Positions 25,249-33,359 of a stretch of 33,668 bases of DNA are shown here, piece after piece. How positions within the stretch are numbered: position 1 is the first letter of the stretch; each line of letters begins with the position of its first letter. The stretch is from the NCBI RefSeq assembly GCF_002735695.1, contig NZ_PDZH01000047.1, forward strand, positions 1 to 33,668, in the 5' to 3' direction. The notes under the pieces are model-generated. The model was not told the DNA's origin. It searched no databases and saw only the letters and a program-made list of their open reading frames with translations. A program made the position numbers and the translations under genes. This stretch comes from Chitinimonas sp. BJB300 (GTDB lineage: Bacteria; Pseudomonadota; Gammaproteobacteria; Burkholderiales; Chitinimonadaceae).

Positions 25249-25644
25249 TTACTCCTTCACTTCACCATCCACGTAATACCAGCGGTTACTATGCCGGACG
25301 AAGTTACTCTTTTCCGTCATCTTGGCTGCACGCCCACCAATCTTATACTTGGCGACAAATTCAACGGTCCCCTCCAACCCATCCACGCTCAGCTCGGTCC
25401 CCACAATGGTAAGCCCCGACCATTTCACGTCGTCACTCAGGTCCAGCTCCTTCGGGCGAGTATCCGGGTACCAACTGTATAAAAGGTAATCCGCCTTCTT
25501 CAACACATAGGCGGCATAGCGGGAACGCATCAATGCCTCAGGCGTGGGTGCATGGATTTTTTCCATGTGGTACATGAAACAACAGTCCTTATAGGACTTG
25601 CCACTGCCACAAGGGCAGTTGGTGGGGAAGGCATATTTAGCCAA
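25249..25644 (-). CDS. YchJ-like (UPF0225) SEC-C motif protein
   Basis: About 131 aa. The N-terminal SEC-C zinc motif CPCGSGKSYKDCC is followed by the NTF2-like body typical of YchJ: PTPEALMRSRYAAYVLKKADYLLYSWYPDTRP, then WSGLTIVGTELSVDGLEGTVEFVAKYK. The function is unknown; SEC-C motifs bind zinc and often mediate protein contacts. The start is uncertain: no ATG or GTG lies between the preceding gene and the motif, so I place it at TTG 25644, overlapping the upstream hydroxylase gene by 8 bp, which suggests translational coupling. The open frame continues to 25785, but that part is antisense-free shadow of the hydroxylase C-terminus in another frame. Confidence 0.75.
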   Translation of the reverse strand: MAKYAFPTNCPCGSGKSYKDCCFMYHMEKIHAPTPEALMRSRYAAYVLKKADYLLYSWYPDTRPKELDLSDDVKWSGLTIVGTELSVDGLEGTVEFVAKYKIGGRAAKMTEKSNFVRHSNRWYYVDGEVKE

Positions 25645-26752
25645 GGTGCAGGTATCCGTATTGGTAACAGGGGTAAAGCGCAGCAACAAGTACAGCAGGG
25701 TAGACGGCTGGCGGCAACCGACGTTCATTGGCAAGCTGCCGCAGGTAGACTGATGCAGCCAAATCGGCACCCAGGGTTTCGCCATTCATATAAAACTGTG
25801 CGTCATCAAAGATCATGACCGACTTCATATCCAACTGAACGCCCTGCTTGGCCAATTTTCGAGCAAAGGCTGACTCACTGTCCTCCTCTTCGGGCGAATC
25901 GTAGAACACGTGTGCCTTGGGCTCGGAAAAATAATGACCGACAAATTCACGTACATCCGTGTCGCTCCAACGAATGCCCTCAAGCATCGTCCTGATACGT
26001 GCGACAAAATCTTCGGGCACACGGGCGGGGTCTACCGGCATTTGCAAATCCGGGTCGGCATATAACCCATCAAGCTGGAGTCGATCACGCAAGAAATCAA
26101 GGAAAGCGCCTCCCATTTCCTGCGCGCCCGGCGCACGAAATCCAATGGACCACGTCTGCCCCGCTTCCAGCGCAACGCCTTCGTGGGCATATTTTGGTGG
26201 CAGATAAAGCATGTCGCCATGCTCCAGTACCCACTCCTGCTCGGCCTCAAAGTGTTTCAATACTTTCAGCGGCGCATCTTCAACCAAACGCAAATCAGTC
26301 TGGGCGGAAATACGCCAACGTTTTTTACCGCCAACTTGGAGCAAAAAGACGTCATAACTGTCAAAGTGAGGACCAACACCGCCCCCGGCTGGCGCATAGC
26401 TGACCATCAGATCATCAAGACGCACATGCGGAATAAAATCGAATCGATAGAGAAGCTCGGCTGCAAACCGAACATGGTGGTTGACGTTTTGGACCAGCAC
26501 GGTCCAATCCGCAGGCAACAACCGCTTGAAGCGACTAGGCCGGAAAGGGCCGGACTCGCAAGTCCACTTGCCGTGTTTGTTTTCAATCAAGCGGGATTCG
26601 ACATCGTCTTGCCCGGCCAGTGAAATGAGATCGGCGAGTTCAGGGTGCCAGTCAAACTGGCTTACAGCCTGGCGGATCAAGAGCGGCTTCTTTTGCCAGT
26701 AATCAGACAGAAATTGCTCGGCTGTCAGATTCCCGAGTAGCGATTTGGGCAT
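25637..26752 (-). CDS. JmjC-type ribosomal protein uL16 3-hydroxylase (YcfD/RoxA-like)
   Basis: A 371-aa 2-oxoglutarate/Fe(II) oxygenase; the E. coli relative hydroxylates an arginine of ribosomal protein L16. MPKSLLGNLTAEQFLSDYWQKKPLLIRQA is the family's N-terminus. The JmjC iron ligands are H and D in GVGPHFDSYDVFLLQ and a later His in PPKYAHEGVAL. A winged-helix-like C-terminal domain follows, ending LRQLANERRLPPAV...YQYGYLHLG. ATG 26752 is chosen because the protein match starts there, though no strong Shine-Dalgarno is present; the frame is open to 26905. It is divergent from the peroxiredoxin gene, and the two starts lie 88 bp apart. Confidence 0.87.
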   Translation of the reverse strand: MPKSLLGNLTAEQFLSDYWQKKPLLIRQAVSQFDWHPELADLISLAGQDDVESRLIENKHGKWTCESGPFRPSRFKRLLPADWTVLVQNVNHHVRFAAELLYRFDFIPHVRLDDLMVSYAPAGGGVGPHFDSYDVFLLQVGGKKRWRISAQTDLRLVEDAPLKVLKHFEAEQEWVLEHGDMLYLPPKYAHEGVALEAGQTWSIGFRAPGAQEMGGAFLDFLRDRLQLDGLYADPDLQMPVDPARVPEDFVARIRTMLEGIRWSDTDVREFVGHYFSEPKAHVFYDSPEEEDSESAFARKLAKQGVQLDMKSVMIFDDAQFYMNGETLGADLAASVYLRQLANERRLPPAVYPAVLVAALYPCYQYGYLHLG

Positions 26753-26840
26753 CTGGGCTATATAGGGGAAAAGTGAGTTGGCCCCGATTATCGCATCCAA
26801 GGCCCGACACTGCAGCAGGGGGATATTCACAGAGGTAGTT

Positions 26841-27311
26841 ATGCTCACACCCGGACAGGCAGCACCCGACTTCGAACTCCCCGATGCCGCAATGGACATG
26901 GTCAAGCTGTCCGACTATCGGGGTAAGCAACAAGTAGTACTCTATTTCTATCATCGCGACGATGCGCCGGGCTGCACCGTAGAAGCGTTGGAATTCACTG
27001 ATTTGGCTGATCATTTCAATAAGTCAGGCGCTGTCGTGCTGGGGGTGAGTCTGGACGACCCATTCTGCCATGAGGTATTTCGTGACAGGCACGGACTCTT
27101 GGTACGGCTACTGTCCGATAGTGAAACGGAGGTCTCACGTCGCTACCACACACTACGGCAGTTAGAGCGCAATGGCGTGGTAAAATTCGGCACCATCCGC
27201 TCAACATTCATTGTTGATCGCTCAGGCACGCTGCGCCACGCGCTGTATAACGTTGCTCCGCGCGGGCATGCGGCGGATGTCCTCAAACTTATTCAGCAAC
27301 TCGATGCCTGA
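26841..27311 (+). CDS. Peroxiredoxin, Bcp/PrxQ family
   Basis: A 156-aa thiol peroxidase (LTPGQAAPDFELPDAA...YFYHRDDAPGCTVEALEF). The peroxidatic cysteine is C45. In E. coli Bcp the resolving cysteine is five residues later; here that position (50) is leucine. Another cysteine, C76 (DDPFCHEVF), could serve as an atypical resolving residue, as reported for some Bcp proteins with the second Cys in helix 3; otherwise it would be a 1-Cys enzyme. AGAGG lies about 8 nt before ATG 26841. slyD follows after 27 bp, probably in the same transcript. Confidence 0.87.
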   Translation: MLTPGQAAPDFELPDAAMDMVKLSDYRGKQQVVLYFYHRDDAPGCTVEALEFTDLADHFNKSGAVVLGVSLDDPFCHEVFRDRHGLLVRLLSDSETEVSRRYHTLRQLERNGVVKFGTIRSTFIVDRSGTLRHALYNVAPRGHAADVLKLIQQLDA

Positions 27312-27338
27312 TTGGCATCACCCCAAGGAAATCCGCCC

Positions 27339-27824
27339 ATGGAAATCGCGAAGAACTCAGTTGTCGCCCTGCAATATGAAATGTTTGATGCCGAAGGCAG
27401 CTCGCTGGACAAAACCCAGCCGGACGAGCCAATGGTGTACCTGCATGGCGGCTACGACGGCATCTTCCCGGCTGTGGAAGAAGCCCTGCACGGCAAGAAG
27501 GTTGGCGAAAAGATCGATGTGACCATGGAACCCGATGATGCCTTCGGCGAATACGACGCCGACTTGGTGCGCATGGAATCCCAAGACGTTTTCCCGCCAG
27601 AACTGGAAGTCGGCATGATGTTCGAGGCAGATGATCCTGACAGTGGCGATGTCATGCTGTTCACCGTGACCGAAATTGCCGATGGCAAGGTCGTGGTGGA
27701 TGGTAACCATCCGCTGGCCGGCAAGCGTATCCGCTTCGTTGCCACTATTGCAGAAGTGCGCGCCGCTTCGAAGGAAGAACTCGACCACGGCCATGTACAC
27801 GGCCCGCATGGCCATCATCATTAA
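27339..27824 (+). CDS. slyD: FKBP-type peptidyl-prolyl isomerase SlyD
   Basis: A 161-aa protein with a two-domain FKBP/insert-in-flap layout: the FKBP half begins MEIAKNSVVALQYEMFDAEG and YLHGGYDGIFPAVEEALHGKKVGE, the flap insert runs MEPDDAFGEYDADLVRMESQDVFPP, and the FKBP half resumes VVDGNHPLAGKRIRFVATIAEVRAAS. The short His-rich tail HGHVHGPHGHHH suggests nickel binding. It acts as a cytoplasmic prolyl isomerase, chaperone and metallochaperone. AAGGAA lies 8 nt before ATG 27339. A strong terminator follows. Confidence 0.92.
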   Translation: MEIAKNSVVALQYEMFDAEGSSLDKTQPDEPMVYLHGGYDGIFPAVEEALHGKKVGEKIDVTMEPDDAFGEYDADLVRMESQDVFPPELEVGMMFEADDPDSGDVMLFTVTEIADGKVVVDGNHPLAGKRIRFVATIAEVRAASKEELDHGHVHGPHGHHH

Positions 27825-27855
27825 CTTTAAGTAGTCGTAATTAGTTGTACAGGCA

Positions 27856-27886
27856 AAAACGGCGAAGCTTAGCTCGCCGTTTTTTG
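27856..27886 (+). terminator. Rho-independent terminator after slyD
   Basis: A 10-bp perfect stem AAAACGGCGA / TCGCCGTTTT with an 8-nt loop and continuing T run, about 30 bp after the slyD stop. Confidence 0.9.
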
Positions 27887-28149
27887 TTTTTGTTTTCTCC
27901 GCAATGGCAGACTATAGCTAGCAAAGACGTTGCCGAACTCTTCCTTTTAATACAATCGTTTGCGCTGGCGGATCGACAGACCCACCAGATACGCGCAAAA
28001 GAAATACTGTCGGAAAAGTGAGAACCATTCTTGATGAGGTTTCTCCAGCAGGCTGTATTGCCCTCTTTACGAACCATTGGGAGTAAATGCTCGATTGCCC
28101 GCCACCTTCGCTTGACGGTAAAATTTGCGGTTTCGTAGCAAAGATTTAT

Positions 28150-28166
28150 GTACTGATATGCAGTAC
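28150..28166. promoter_or_regulatory. Palindrome GTACTG-N5-CAGTAC upstream of ccoN
   Basis: GTACTGATATGCAGTAC, a 6+5+6 inverted repeat, centred about 60 bp upstream of the FNR box centre. A near-identical copy (15 of 17 positions) lies before fixH. This suggests a shared transcription factor site. Confidence 0.5.
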
Positions 28167-28210
28167 TTTTCCTAGCACGTGCCGCACCGATCCATGTGCC
28201 AACGGCTTGG

Positions 28211-28224
28211 TTGATGCATATCAA
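28211..28224 (+). promoter_or_regulatory. FNR/ANR box upstream of ccoN
   Basis: TTGATGCATATCAA is a perfect match to TTGAT-N4-ATCAA. GATAAG at 28245-28250 fits a -10 element that would place transcription initiation near 28257, putting the box at about -40 in a class II activator position. High-affinity cbb3 oxidases are typically switched on by FNR-type regulators at low oxygen. Confidence 0.8.
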
Positions 28225-28391
28225 GGTCAACATCCGGTGTGCGCGATAAGCTTGAGCGAGCACCTGAAAGCCCAAACTGCCACGACTACCCACATATTCG
28301 GCGCGTCCACGGTCGCGCCCCTGTTTGCCTCAGGCTACTTACGGTATCGCAATGCGGCCTGTTTGTTTTATTCGTGTTTTCGGAGACTTCC

Positions 28392-29843
28392 ATGCAAGCC
28401 AAATCGGCGCTTGAACCCCACGATGGGGTGGATACCTTCAATTACCAAGTGGTGCGGCAATTCAGCATCATGACGGTAGTCTGGGGGATTGTGGGCATGC
28501 TGGCCGGCGTAGTCATCGCCGCCCAGATGGCTTGGCCAGAACTTAACTACGGCCCCTATTTTCATTTTGGTCGTTTACGTCCATTACATACCAATGCGGT
28601 GATCTTTGCGTTTGGTGGTTGTGCCCTGTTTGCCACCAGCTACTACGTGGTGCAGCGTACCTGCGGCGTACGATTGATTTCAGACAAGCTGGCGGCCTTT
28701 ACGTTCTGGGGCTGGCAATTAGTTATTGTTCTGGCAGCGATTACCTTACCGTTGGGCATCACCCAAGGCAAGGAATATGCCGAACTGGAATGGCCAATCG
28801 ATATCCTGATTACCATCGTCTGGGTGGCCTATGCTGTCGTCTTCTTCGGCACCATTGCCAAGCGGACCCAAAAACATATCTATGTGGCGAACTGGTTTTA
28901 TGGTGCGTTTATCCTGGCAGTAGCGCTATTACATATCGTTAATAGCTTGGCGGTTCCCGTCAGCATGTGGAAGTCCTATTCGGTTTATGCTGGTGCAGTA
29001 GATGCCATGGTGCAATGGTGGTACGGCCACAACGCAGTGGGCTTTTTCCTGACCGCAGCCTTTTTGGGCATGATGTACTACTTCGTCCCCAAGCAAGCCG
29101 GTCGTCCGGTCTACTCTTATCGCCTTTCGGTTGTGCACTTTTGGGCACTGGTGTTCACTTATATGTGGGCTGGCCCGCACCACCTGCACTACACTGCCCT
29201 GCCCGACTGGACCCAAAGCGTCGGCATGGCTTTCTCGCTGATTCTGCTGGCCCCGAGCTGGGGTGGCATGATCAACGGCATCATGACCCTATCGGGTGCG
29301 TGGCATAAGCTGCGTACCGACCCGATCCTGAAATTCCTGATCACCGCGCTATCGTTCTATGGCATGTCGACCTTCGAAGGTCCGATGATGTCAATCAAGA
29401 CCGTCAATGCGCTCAGCCATTACACTGACTGGACCATCGGCCATGTGCATTCAGGTGCATTGGGCTGGGTCGCCATGATCTCCATCGGTTCCATCTACTA
29501 CCTCATTCCACGCCTGTGGGGCCGTGAAAAGATGTACTCCATTCCCTTGATCGAGGCCCATTTCTGGATGGCGACATTGGGCGTAGTGCTTTACATCGCC
29601 GCAATGTGGATTTCCGGCGTAACCCAAGGCCTGATGTGGCGTGCCACCAATGCGGACGGCACCCTGACCTATGCCTTTATCGATAGCGTTAAAGCCAGCT
29701 ACCCCTATTACTACATCCGCGTATTAGGTGGCATTCTCTTCTTAGGTGGTATGTTTATGATGGCGTACAACGTGGCCCGAACCGTCATGCAAGGTAAGTC
29801 GGTGGATGCACCGATTCCTACACTGCAGCAAGCTCACGCTTAG
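28392..29843 (+). CDS. ccoN: cbb3-type cytochrome c oxidase subunit I
   Basis: A 483-aa catalytic subunit with 12 predicted membrane helices. It holds heme b and the heme b3-CuB site. Visible conserved segments include [16 protein letters not shown] with the low-spin heme His, [22 protein letters not shown] with CuB-site His and cross-linked Tyr, [15 protein letters not shown] with the His pair, and [17 protein letters not shown] with the heme histidines. ATG 28392 has GGAG about 7 nt upstream; the open frame to 28239 lies in the leader. It heads the operon and is followed by ccoO after 13 bp. Confidence 0.97.
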   Translation: MQAKSALEPHDGVDTFNYQVVRQFSIMTVVWGIVGMLAGVVIAAQMAWPELNYGPYFHFGRLRPLHTNAVIFAFGGCALFATSYYVVQRTCGVRLISDKLAAFTFWGWQLVIVLAAITLPLGITQGKEYAELEWPIDILITIVWVAYAVVFFGTIAKRTQKHIYVANWFYGAFILAVALLHIVNSLAVPVSMWKSYSVYAGAVDAMVQWWYGHNAVGFFLTAAFLGMMYYFVPKQAGRPVYSYRLSVVHFWALVFTYMWAGPHHLHYTALPDWTQSVGMAFSLILLAPSWGGMINGIMTLSGAWHKLRTDPILKFLITALSFYGMSTFEGPMMSIKTVNALSHYTDWTIGHVHSGALGWVAMISIGSIYYLIPRLWGREKMYSIPLIEAHFWMATLGVVLYIAAMWISGVTQGLMWRATNADGTLTYAFIDSVKASYPYYYIRVLGGILFLGGMFMMAYNVARTVMQGKSVDAPIPTLQQAHA

Positions 29844-29856
29844 GCCGAGAAACGTC

Positions 29857-30471
29857 ATGAATAAAATCCAGAAATTAATCGAAGAGAATGTCGGCTACCT
29901 GATCGTATTTACGTTGCTGATCATCAGCGTAGCAATGCTGGTGGAGATACTACCCTTGATGTACTCCAAGTCTACGACTCAACCGATCCCTGGCGTAAAG
30001 CCTTATGACGCGCTGCAACTCGCTGGTCGTGATGTTTATCTGCGCGAGGGCTGCTACAACTGCCACTCGCAGATGATTCGCCCATTCCGCGCCGAAACCG
30101 AGCGCTATGGCCATTACTCCGTAGCAGGCGAGTCGGTCTACGACCATCCTTTCCAGTGGGGTTCCAAGCGCACCGGCCCCGACCTTGCCCGTGTCGGCGG
30201 CCGTTATTCCGATGAATGGCATCTGATCCATCTGACCAATCCGCGGGATGTGGTGCCCGAATCGAACATGCCTGCCTTCCCCTGGTTGGCGTCCGGCAAG
30301 CTTGACCCAGCCAAAGTGCAGGCCAGCATGACCGCCCTGCGCAAGGTCGGCGTGCCTTATACCGATGCTGAGATTGCCGAAGCACCCAAGCTGGTGGACG
30401 GCAAGACAGAAATGGAAGCAGTAGTCGCCTATCTACAAGGTTTAGGACTCGCTTTGAAGGGCATTCGCTAA
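29857..30471 (+). CDS. ccoO: cbb3-type oxidase subunit II, mono-heme cytochrome c
   Basis: A 204-aa membrane-anchored cytochrome. An N-terminal anchor ([25 protein letters not shown], about 10-35) leads to the heme c motif CYNCH in [23 protein letters not shown]. The axial methionine is probably in [12 protein letters not shown]. It relays electrons from CcoP to CcoN. ATG 29857 follows the ccoN stop by 13 bp with a weak GAGAAA; the longer frame overlapping ccoN is rejected. Confidence 0.97.
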   Translation: MNKIQKLIEENVGYLIVFTLLIISVAMLVEILPLMYSKSTTQPIPGVKPYDALQLAGRDVYLREGCYNCHSQMIRPFRAETERYGHYSVAGESVYDHPFQWGSKRTGPDLARVGGRYSDEWHLIHLTNPRDVVPESNMPAFPWLASGKLDPAKVQASMTALRKVGVPYTDAEIAEAPKLVDGKTEMEAVVAYLQGLGLALKGIR

Positions 30472-30485
30472 ACGGGAGCATTGCC

Positions 30486-30653
30486 ATGGATATTAATCTT
30501 CTTCGGCAAATAATTACGGTAGCCGGCTTGGTCTGCTTTGCCGCCATTGCCTTATGGGCCTATGGCAAGCCAGCCAGCCAACGCTTCGATGAAGCGGCCA
30601 TGCAGCCGATCAACGACGACGACCTGCCACACAGGCAAGGCCGGGAGCAATAA
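30486..30653 (+). CDS. ccoQ: cbb3-type oxidase small subunit CcoQ/FixQ
   Basis: A 55-aa protein with a single membrane helix (LLRQIITVAGLVCFAAIALWAYG, in two parts) followed by a hydrophilic tail RFDEAAMQPINDDD. CcoQ stabilises the assembled oxidase. It lies between ccoO (14 bp gap) and ccoP, and its stop TAA is followed with no gap by the ccoP ATG. It is short, but position and topology leave little doubt. Confidence 0.93.
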   Translation: MDINLLRQIITVAGLVCFAAIALWAYGKPASQRFDEAAMQPINDDDLPHRQGREQ

Positions 30654-31580
30654 ATGAGTGACTTTGTGAGCCAATTTTGGAGTTATTGGGTAGGCGGCAT
30701 CGTGGTGCTGTCTCTGGTATGGCTGATCTATCTGCTCACATCGCAGAGCGTGGTCAAACTACCCAAAGGCGAGCAAGCCGGTGTAACAGGCCACAAATGG
30801 GATGGTGATCTGGAGGAATACAACAATCCGCTGCCATTTTGGTGGATGGGGATGTTTTATCTCACGCTTGGGTTTGCGATTGTCTACTTTGTGCTTTACC
30901 CGGGGCTAGGGGACAACCCCGGTCTGCTGAACTGGACCAAAATCAGCCAATACGAGCAAGAGTCGGCCAAAAAGGATGCCACCATCAAGCCGTTGTACGA
31001 CAAGTACCTGAAAGTCGATATCGCCACTCTGTCCAAGGACGATGAAGCGCACAAGTCGGGTCAAAGCTTGTTCCTGACCTATTGTATGCAATGCCACGGA
31101 TCAGACGCCCGTGGTGCGAAGGGCTTCCCGAACCTGACCGACAACGACTGGCTCTATGGTGGAACGGCCGAGAAGATCGTCGAGACCTTGAACAATGGCC
31201 GATCCGGCCAGATGCCCGCCTTCGGGGCAGCATTTGGTGAAGAGAAAGTGAAGGACGTCGCCAACTACGTGCTCAAGCTCGCCAGTCGCAACTACGATGC
31301 GGTACGTGCGGGACGTGGAGAAACGACCTTTGCACAAGTCTGCGTGGCTTGCCACCAAGCCGATGGCAAGGGTAGCCAATTGTTAGGTGCCCCTAACTTA
31401 ACCGACAAAGTGTGGCTATATGGTGGTAGCGAACACGCTATCATCGAAACCATCACCAACGGCCGCAAGAATCGCATGCCAGCCTGGAAAGAAGCCTTGG
31501 GTGATGGCAAGGTTCACTTACTAGCTGCTTATGTTTATGGCTTGTCACATCGTGAACAAGCCCCCCTCGCCACCAAGTAA
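30654..31580 (+). CDS. ccoP: cbb3-type oxidase subunit III, di-heme cytochrome c
   Basis: A 308-aa protein. Two N-terminal hydrophobic segments (FWSYWVGGIVVLSLVWLIYLL, about 7-27, and WWMGMFYLTLGFAIVYFVLYPG, about 62-83) are followed by two cytochrome c domains with CMQCH (about 144) and CVACH (about 230). Axial methionines are in SGQMPAFG and KNRMPAWKEAL. It accepts electrons from soluble cytochromes and passes them to CcoO. The longer, two-helix N-terminus is the common betaproteobacterial form. Confidence 0.97.
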   Translation: MSDFVSQFWSYWVGGIVVLSLVWLIYLLTSQSVVKLPKGEQAGVTGHKWDGDLEEYNNPLPFWWMGMFYLTLGFAIVYFVLYPGLGDNPGLLNWTKISQYEQESAKKDATIKPLYDKYLKVDIATLSKDDEAHKSGQSLFLTYCMQCHGSDARGAKGFPNLTDNDWLYGGTAEKIVETLNNGRSGQMPAFGAAFGEEKVKDVANYVLKLASRNYDAVRAGRGETTFAQVCVACHQADGKGSQLLGAPNLTDKVWLYGGSEHAIIETITNGRKNRMPAWKEALGDGKVHLLAAYVYGLSHREQAPLATK

Positions 31581-31588
31581 ATCGAATT

Positions 31589-31640
31589 GCCGCCATGCCA
31601 TCCCAGCATGGCGGCCCCTCACTGCAACAGCAAGTTGCAG
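31589..31640. other. Two tandem hairpins after ccoP
   Basis: GCCGCCATGC / GCATGGCGGC is a perfect 10-bp stem with a 7-nt loop (31589-31615). It is followed by CTGCAAC / GTTGCAG with a 5-nt loop (31622-31640). Neither has a T run. They may define the 3' end of the ccoNOQP message by processing rather than by intrinsic termination, or attenuate read-through into ccoG. The rest of the 261-bp gap to ccoG shows no clear promoter. Confidence 0.45.
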
Positions 31641-31841
31641 GCTGGATGCAAAGTCATCCAGTAAATATTTGGCACTCAGACGGCTTCCCAAAGCTCAGCA
31701 GCTTTTGAAAACCGTTTCAGGCGTTGACTCCTAATGCTTCGTTAACCGCACCTGCATAGATTGCGGCACCGCACGCCTTTATGTCTTACACAGGGTCGAA
31801 GTCCGGCACATGCAATCCGGGAAACAAAGGCCAACAAACCT

Positions 31842-33293
31842 ATGCCTCAGTCCTTCAAAAACATCCCCATCAAGGTGCTGCCCGCGCAGCCGGCCGAAGA
31901 CGCCATTGAGTACGAAGACCGCGTCCTCTACGCCAAGGCCAAGAAGGTTTACCCACGCTGGGTTACCGGCCGCTTCACCCAATGGCGCTGGTTCTGGTTG
32001 GTCGCCACCCAACTGTTCTTCTACGGCATGCCCTGGTTGAACTGGGGGGATAGGCAGATGCTGCTGTTCGATCTGGTCAACCGTAAATTCTATATCTTCA
32101 ACTTCATCTTCCTGCCGCAAGACTTCATCTACCTGACAGCCCTGTTGCTGATGTGCGCCTTTGGGCTCTTCGTCTGGACCTCGATCGGCGGGCGACTCTG
32201 GTGCGGCTATTCCTGTCCGCAAACGGTTTACACCGAAATCTTCCTATGGGTGGAAAAGTGGGTGGAGGGCGACCGCATGGCACGCATGAAGCTCGACAAC
32301 GGCCCCATGAACTTCCGCCGTCTACGGCTCAAATACACCAAGCATGCCATTTGGCTCGTCATCGCCGCCTGGACCGGTTTCACCTTCGTCGGTTATTTCT
32401 CGCCTATCCGCGAACTGACTACCGATGTGCTCAACTGGGCAACCGGTCCGTGGGAGAGTTTCTGGATTCTGTTCTACGGCTTTGCCACCTATGGCAATGC
32501 CGGCTGGATGCGCGAGCAGGTATGCAAATACATGTGTCCATACGCCCGTTTCCAAAGTGCCATGTTCGACTCGGATACGCTCATCATCAGTTATGACGCT
32601 GGGCGCGGCGACCCACGCGGCAGCCGCAAAAAGGGGGATGATTACAAGGCTGAGGGCAAGGGAGACTGTATCGACTGCAAACTGTGCGTGCAGGTCTGCC
32701 CAGTAGGCATCGATATCCGTGACGGCCTGCAATATGAGTGCATTGCCTGCGGTGCATGCATCGACGCCTGCGACAGCATAATGGACAAAATGGAATACCC
32801 GCGTGGCCTCGTGCGCTACACCACCGAAAACGCCCTGGCACACAAGTACCCGGAATCGGAAATCGCCAACCATGTGCTGCGACCCAGGGTGATTCTTTAC
32901 AGCGTCGTGCTACTGGTCGTAGCCGCCGCAGTGGTCTTCTCGCTGATGTTCAAATCGCCCGTGAAGGTCAATATCATGCGTGACCGTAACGCGCTGGTGC
33001 GCGAAACTGACGAAGGCTTGCTGGAAAACAGCTACCGCGTGCAGATTCAAAACACTGACGAGCAAGGTCATCGCTTTATTATCCGTGCCGATGGCCTACC
33101 TGACTTGAAGGTACTCACCGACCAAGGTGAAATCGTCGAAGTCCCAGCCAACGGCTCTGTATTGGTGGGCATTCGCGTACAGGTCGAGCCTCAGTTTGTC
33201 TCACGCGGCTCGAAGAAAATCTACTTCGAAGTACAAGCTGCAGATGACCTCACACTCAAGGTACGCGAGAAATCCAGCTTTATCGGGCAATAA
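31842..33293 (+). CDS. ccoG: Cytochrome oxidase assembly ferredoxin CcoG (RdxA/FixG)
   Basis: A 483-aa inner-membrane protein with about five hydrophobic helices. GRLWCGYSCPQTVYTE lies after helix 3, and a cytoplasmic pair of 4Fe-4S motifs follows: CIDCKLCVQVCP and CIACGACIDAC. The C-terminal periplasmic Ig-like domain (about 380-483; MRDRNALVRETDEGLLENSYRVQ) is complete. In Rhodobacter, CcoG reduces Cu(II) to Cu(I) for cbb3 assembly. ATG 31842 (MPQSFKNIPIKV) has AAAGG about 12 nt upstream; the frame is open from 31761. Confidence 0.95.
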   Translation: MPQSFKNIPIKVLPAQPAEDAIEYEDRVLYAKAKKVYPRWVTGRFTQWRWFWLVATQLFFYGMPWLNWGDRQMLLFDLVNRKFYIFNFIFLPQDFIYLTALLLMCAFGLFVWTSIGGRLWCGYSCPQTVYTEIFLWVEKWVEGDRMARMKLDNGPMNFRRLRLKYTKHAIWLVIAAWTGFTFVGYFSPIRELTTDVLNWATGPWESFWILFYGFATYGNAGWMREQVCKYMCPYARFQSAMFDSDTLIISYDAGRGDPRGSRKKGDDYKAEGKGDCIDCKLCVQVCPVGIDIRDGLQYECIACGACIDACDSIMDKMEYPRGLVRYTTENALAHKYPESEIANHVLRPRVILYSVVLLVVAAAVVFSLMFKSPVKVNIMRDRNALVRETDEGLLENSYRVQIQNTDEQGHRFIIRADGLPDLKVLTDQGEIVEVPANGSVLVGIRVQVEPQFVSRGSKKIYFEVQAADDLTLKVREKSSFIGQ

Positions 33294-33301
33294 GCCTCAC
33301 G

Positions 33302-33330
33302 AGTGGTGTACTGCAATGCAGTACACCACT
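33302..33330. promoter_or_regulatory. 29-bp perfect palindrome before fixH, containing the GTACTG-N5-CAGTAC motif
   Basis: AGTGGTGTACTGCA and its exact reverse complement flank a single A. The core 33308-33324 (GTACTGCAATGCAGTAC) matches the palindrome upstream of ccoN at 15 of 17 positions. It lies 8 bp after the ccoG stop and 30 bp before the fixH start. It could be a hairpin in the transcript or a protein-binding site; the recurrence of the core favours a binding site. Confidence 0.55.
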
Positions 33331-33359
33331 TTCCTCTTCCCACCTGAGTCACACACTTT

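Larger units (their letters stand above)
27887..28391 (+). other. Long leader and regulatory region of the cbb3 operon
   Basis: About 500 bp with no recognisable gene. It contains a GTACTG-N5-CAGTAC palindrome (28150-28166), an FNR/ANR box (28211-28224), a possible -10 element and a leader of about 130 nt. The open frame on the minus strand across 27841-28293 has no protein-family character and runs through the slyD terminator, so I do not call it. Confidence 0.6.

Noticed and set aside
26753-26905. A longer N-terminus for the uL16 hydroxylase
   Set aside because: The added 51 residues have no family match and overlap the start region of the divergent peroxiredoxin gene.
27841-28293. A 150-aa minus-strand open frame in the ccoN leader
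   Set aside because: It crosses the slyD terminator and the FNR box, lacks a ribosome binding site and resembles no known protein.
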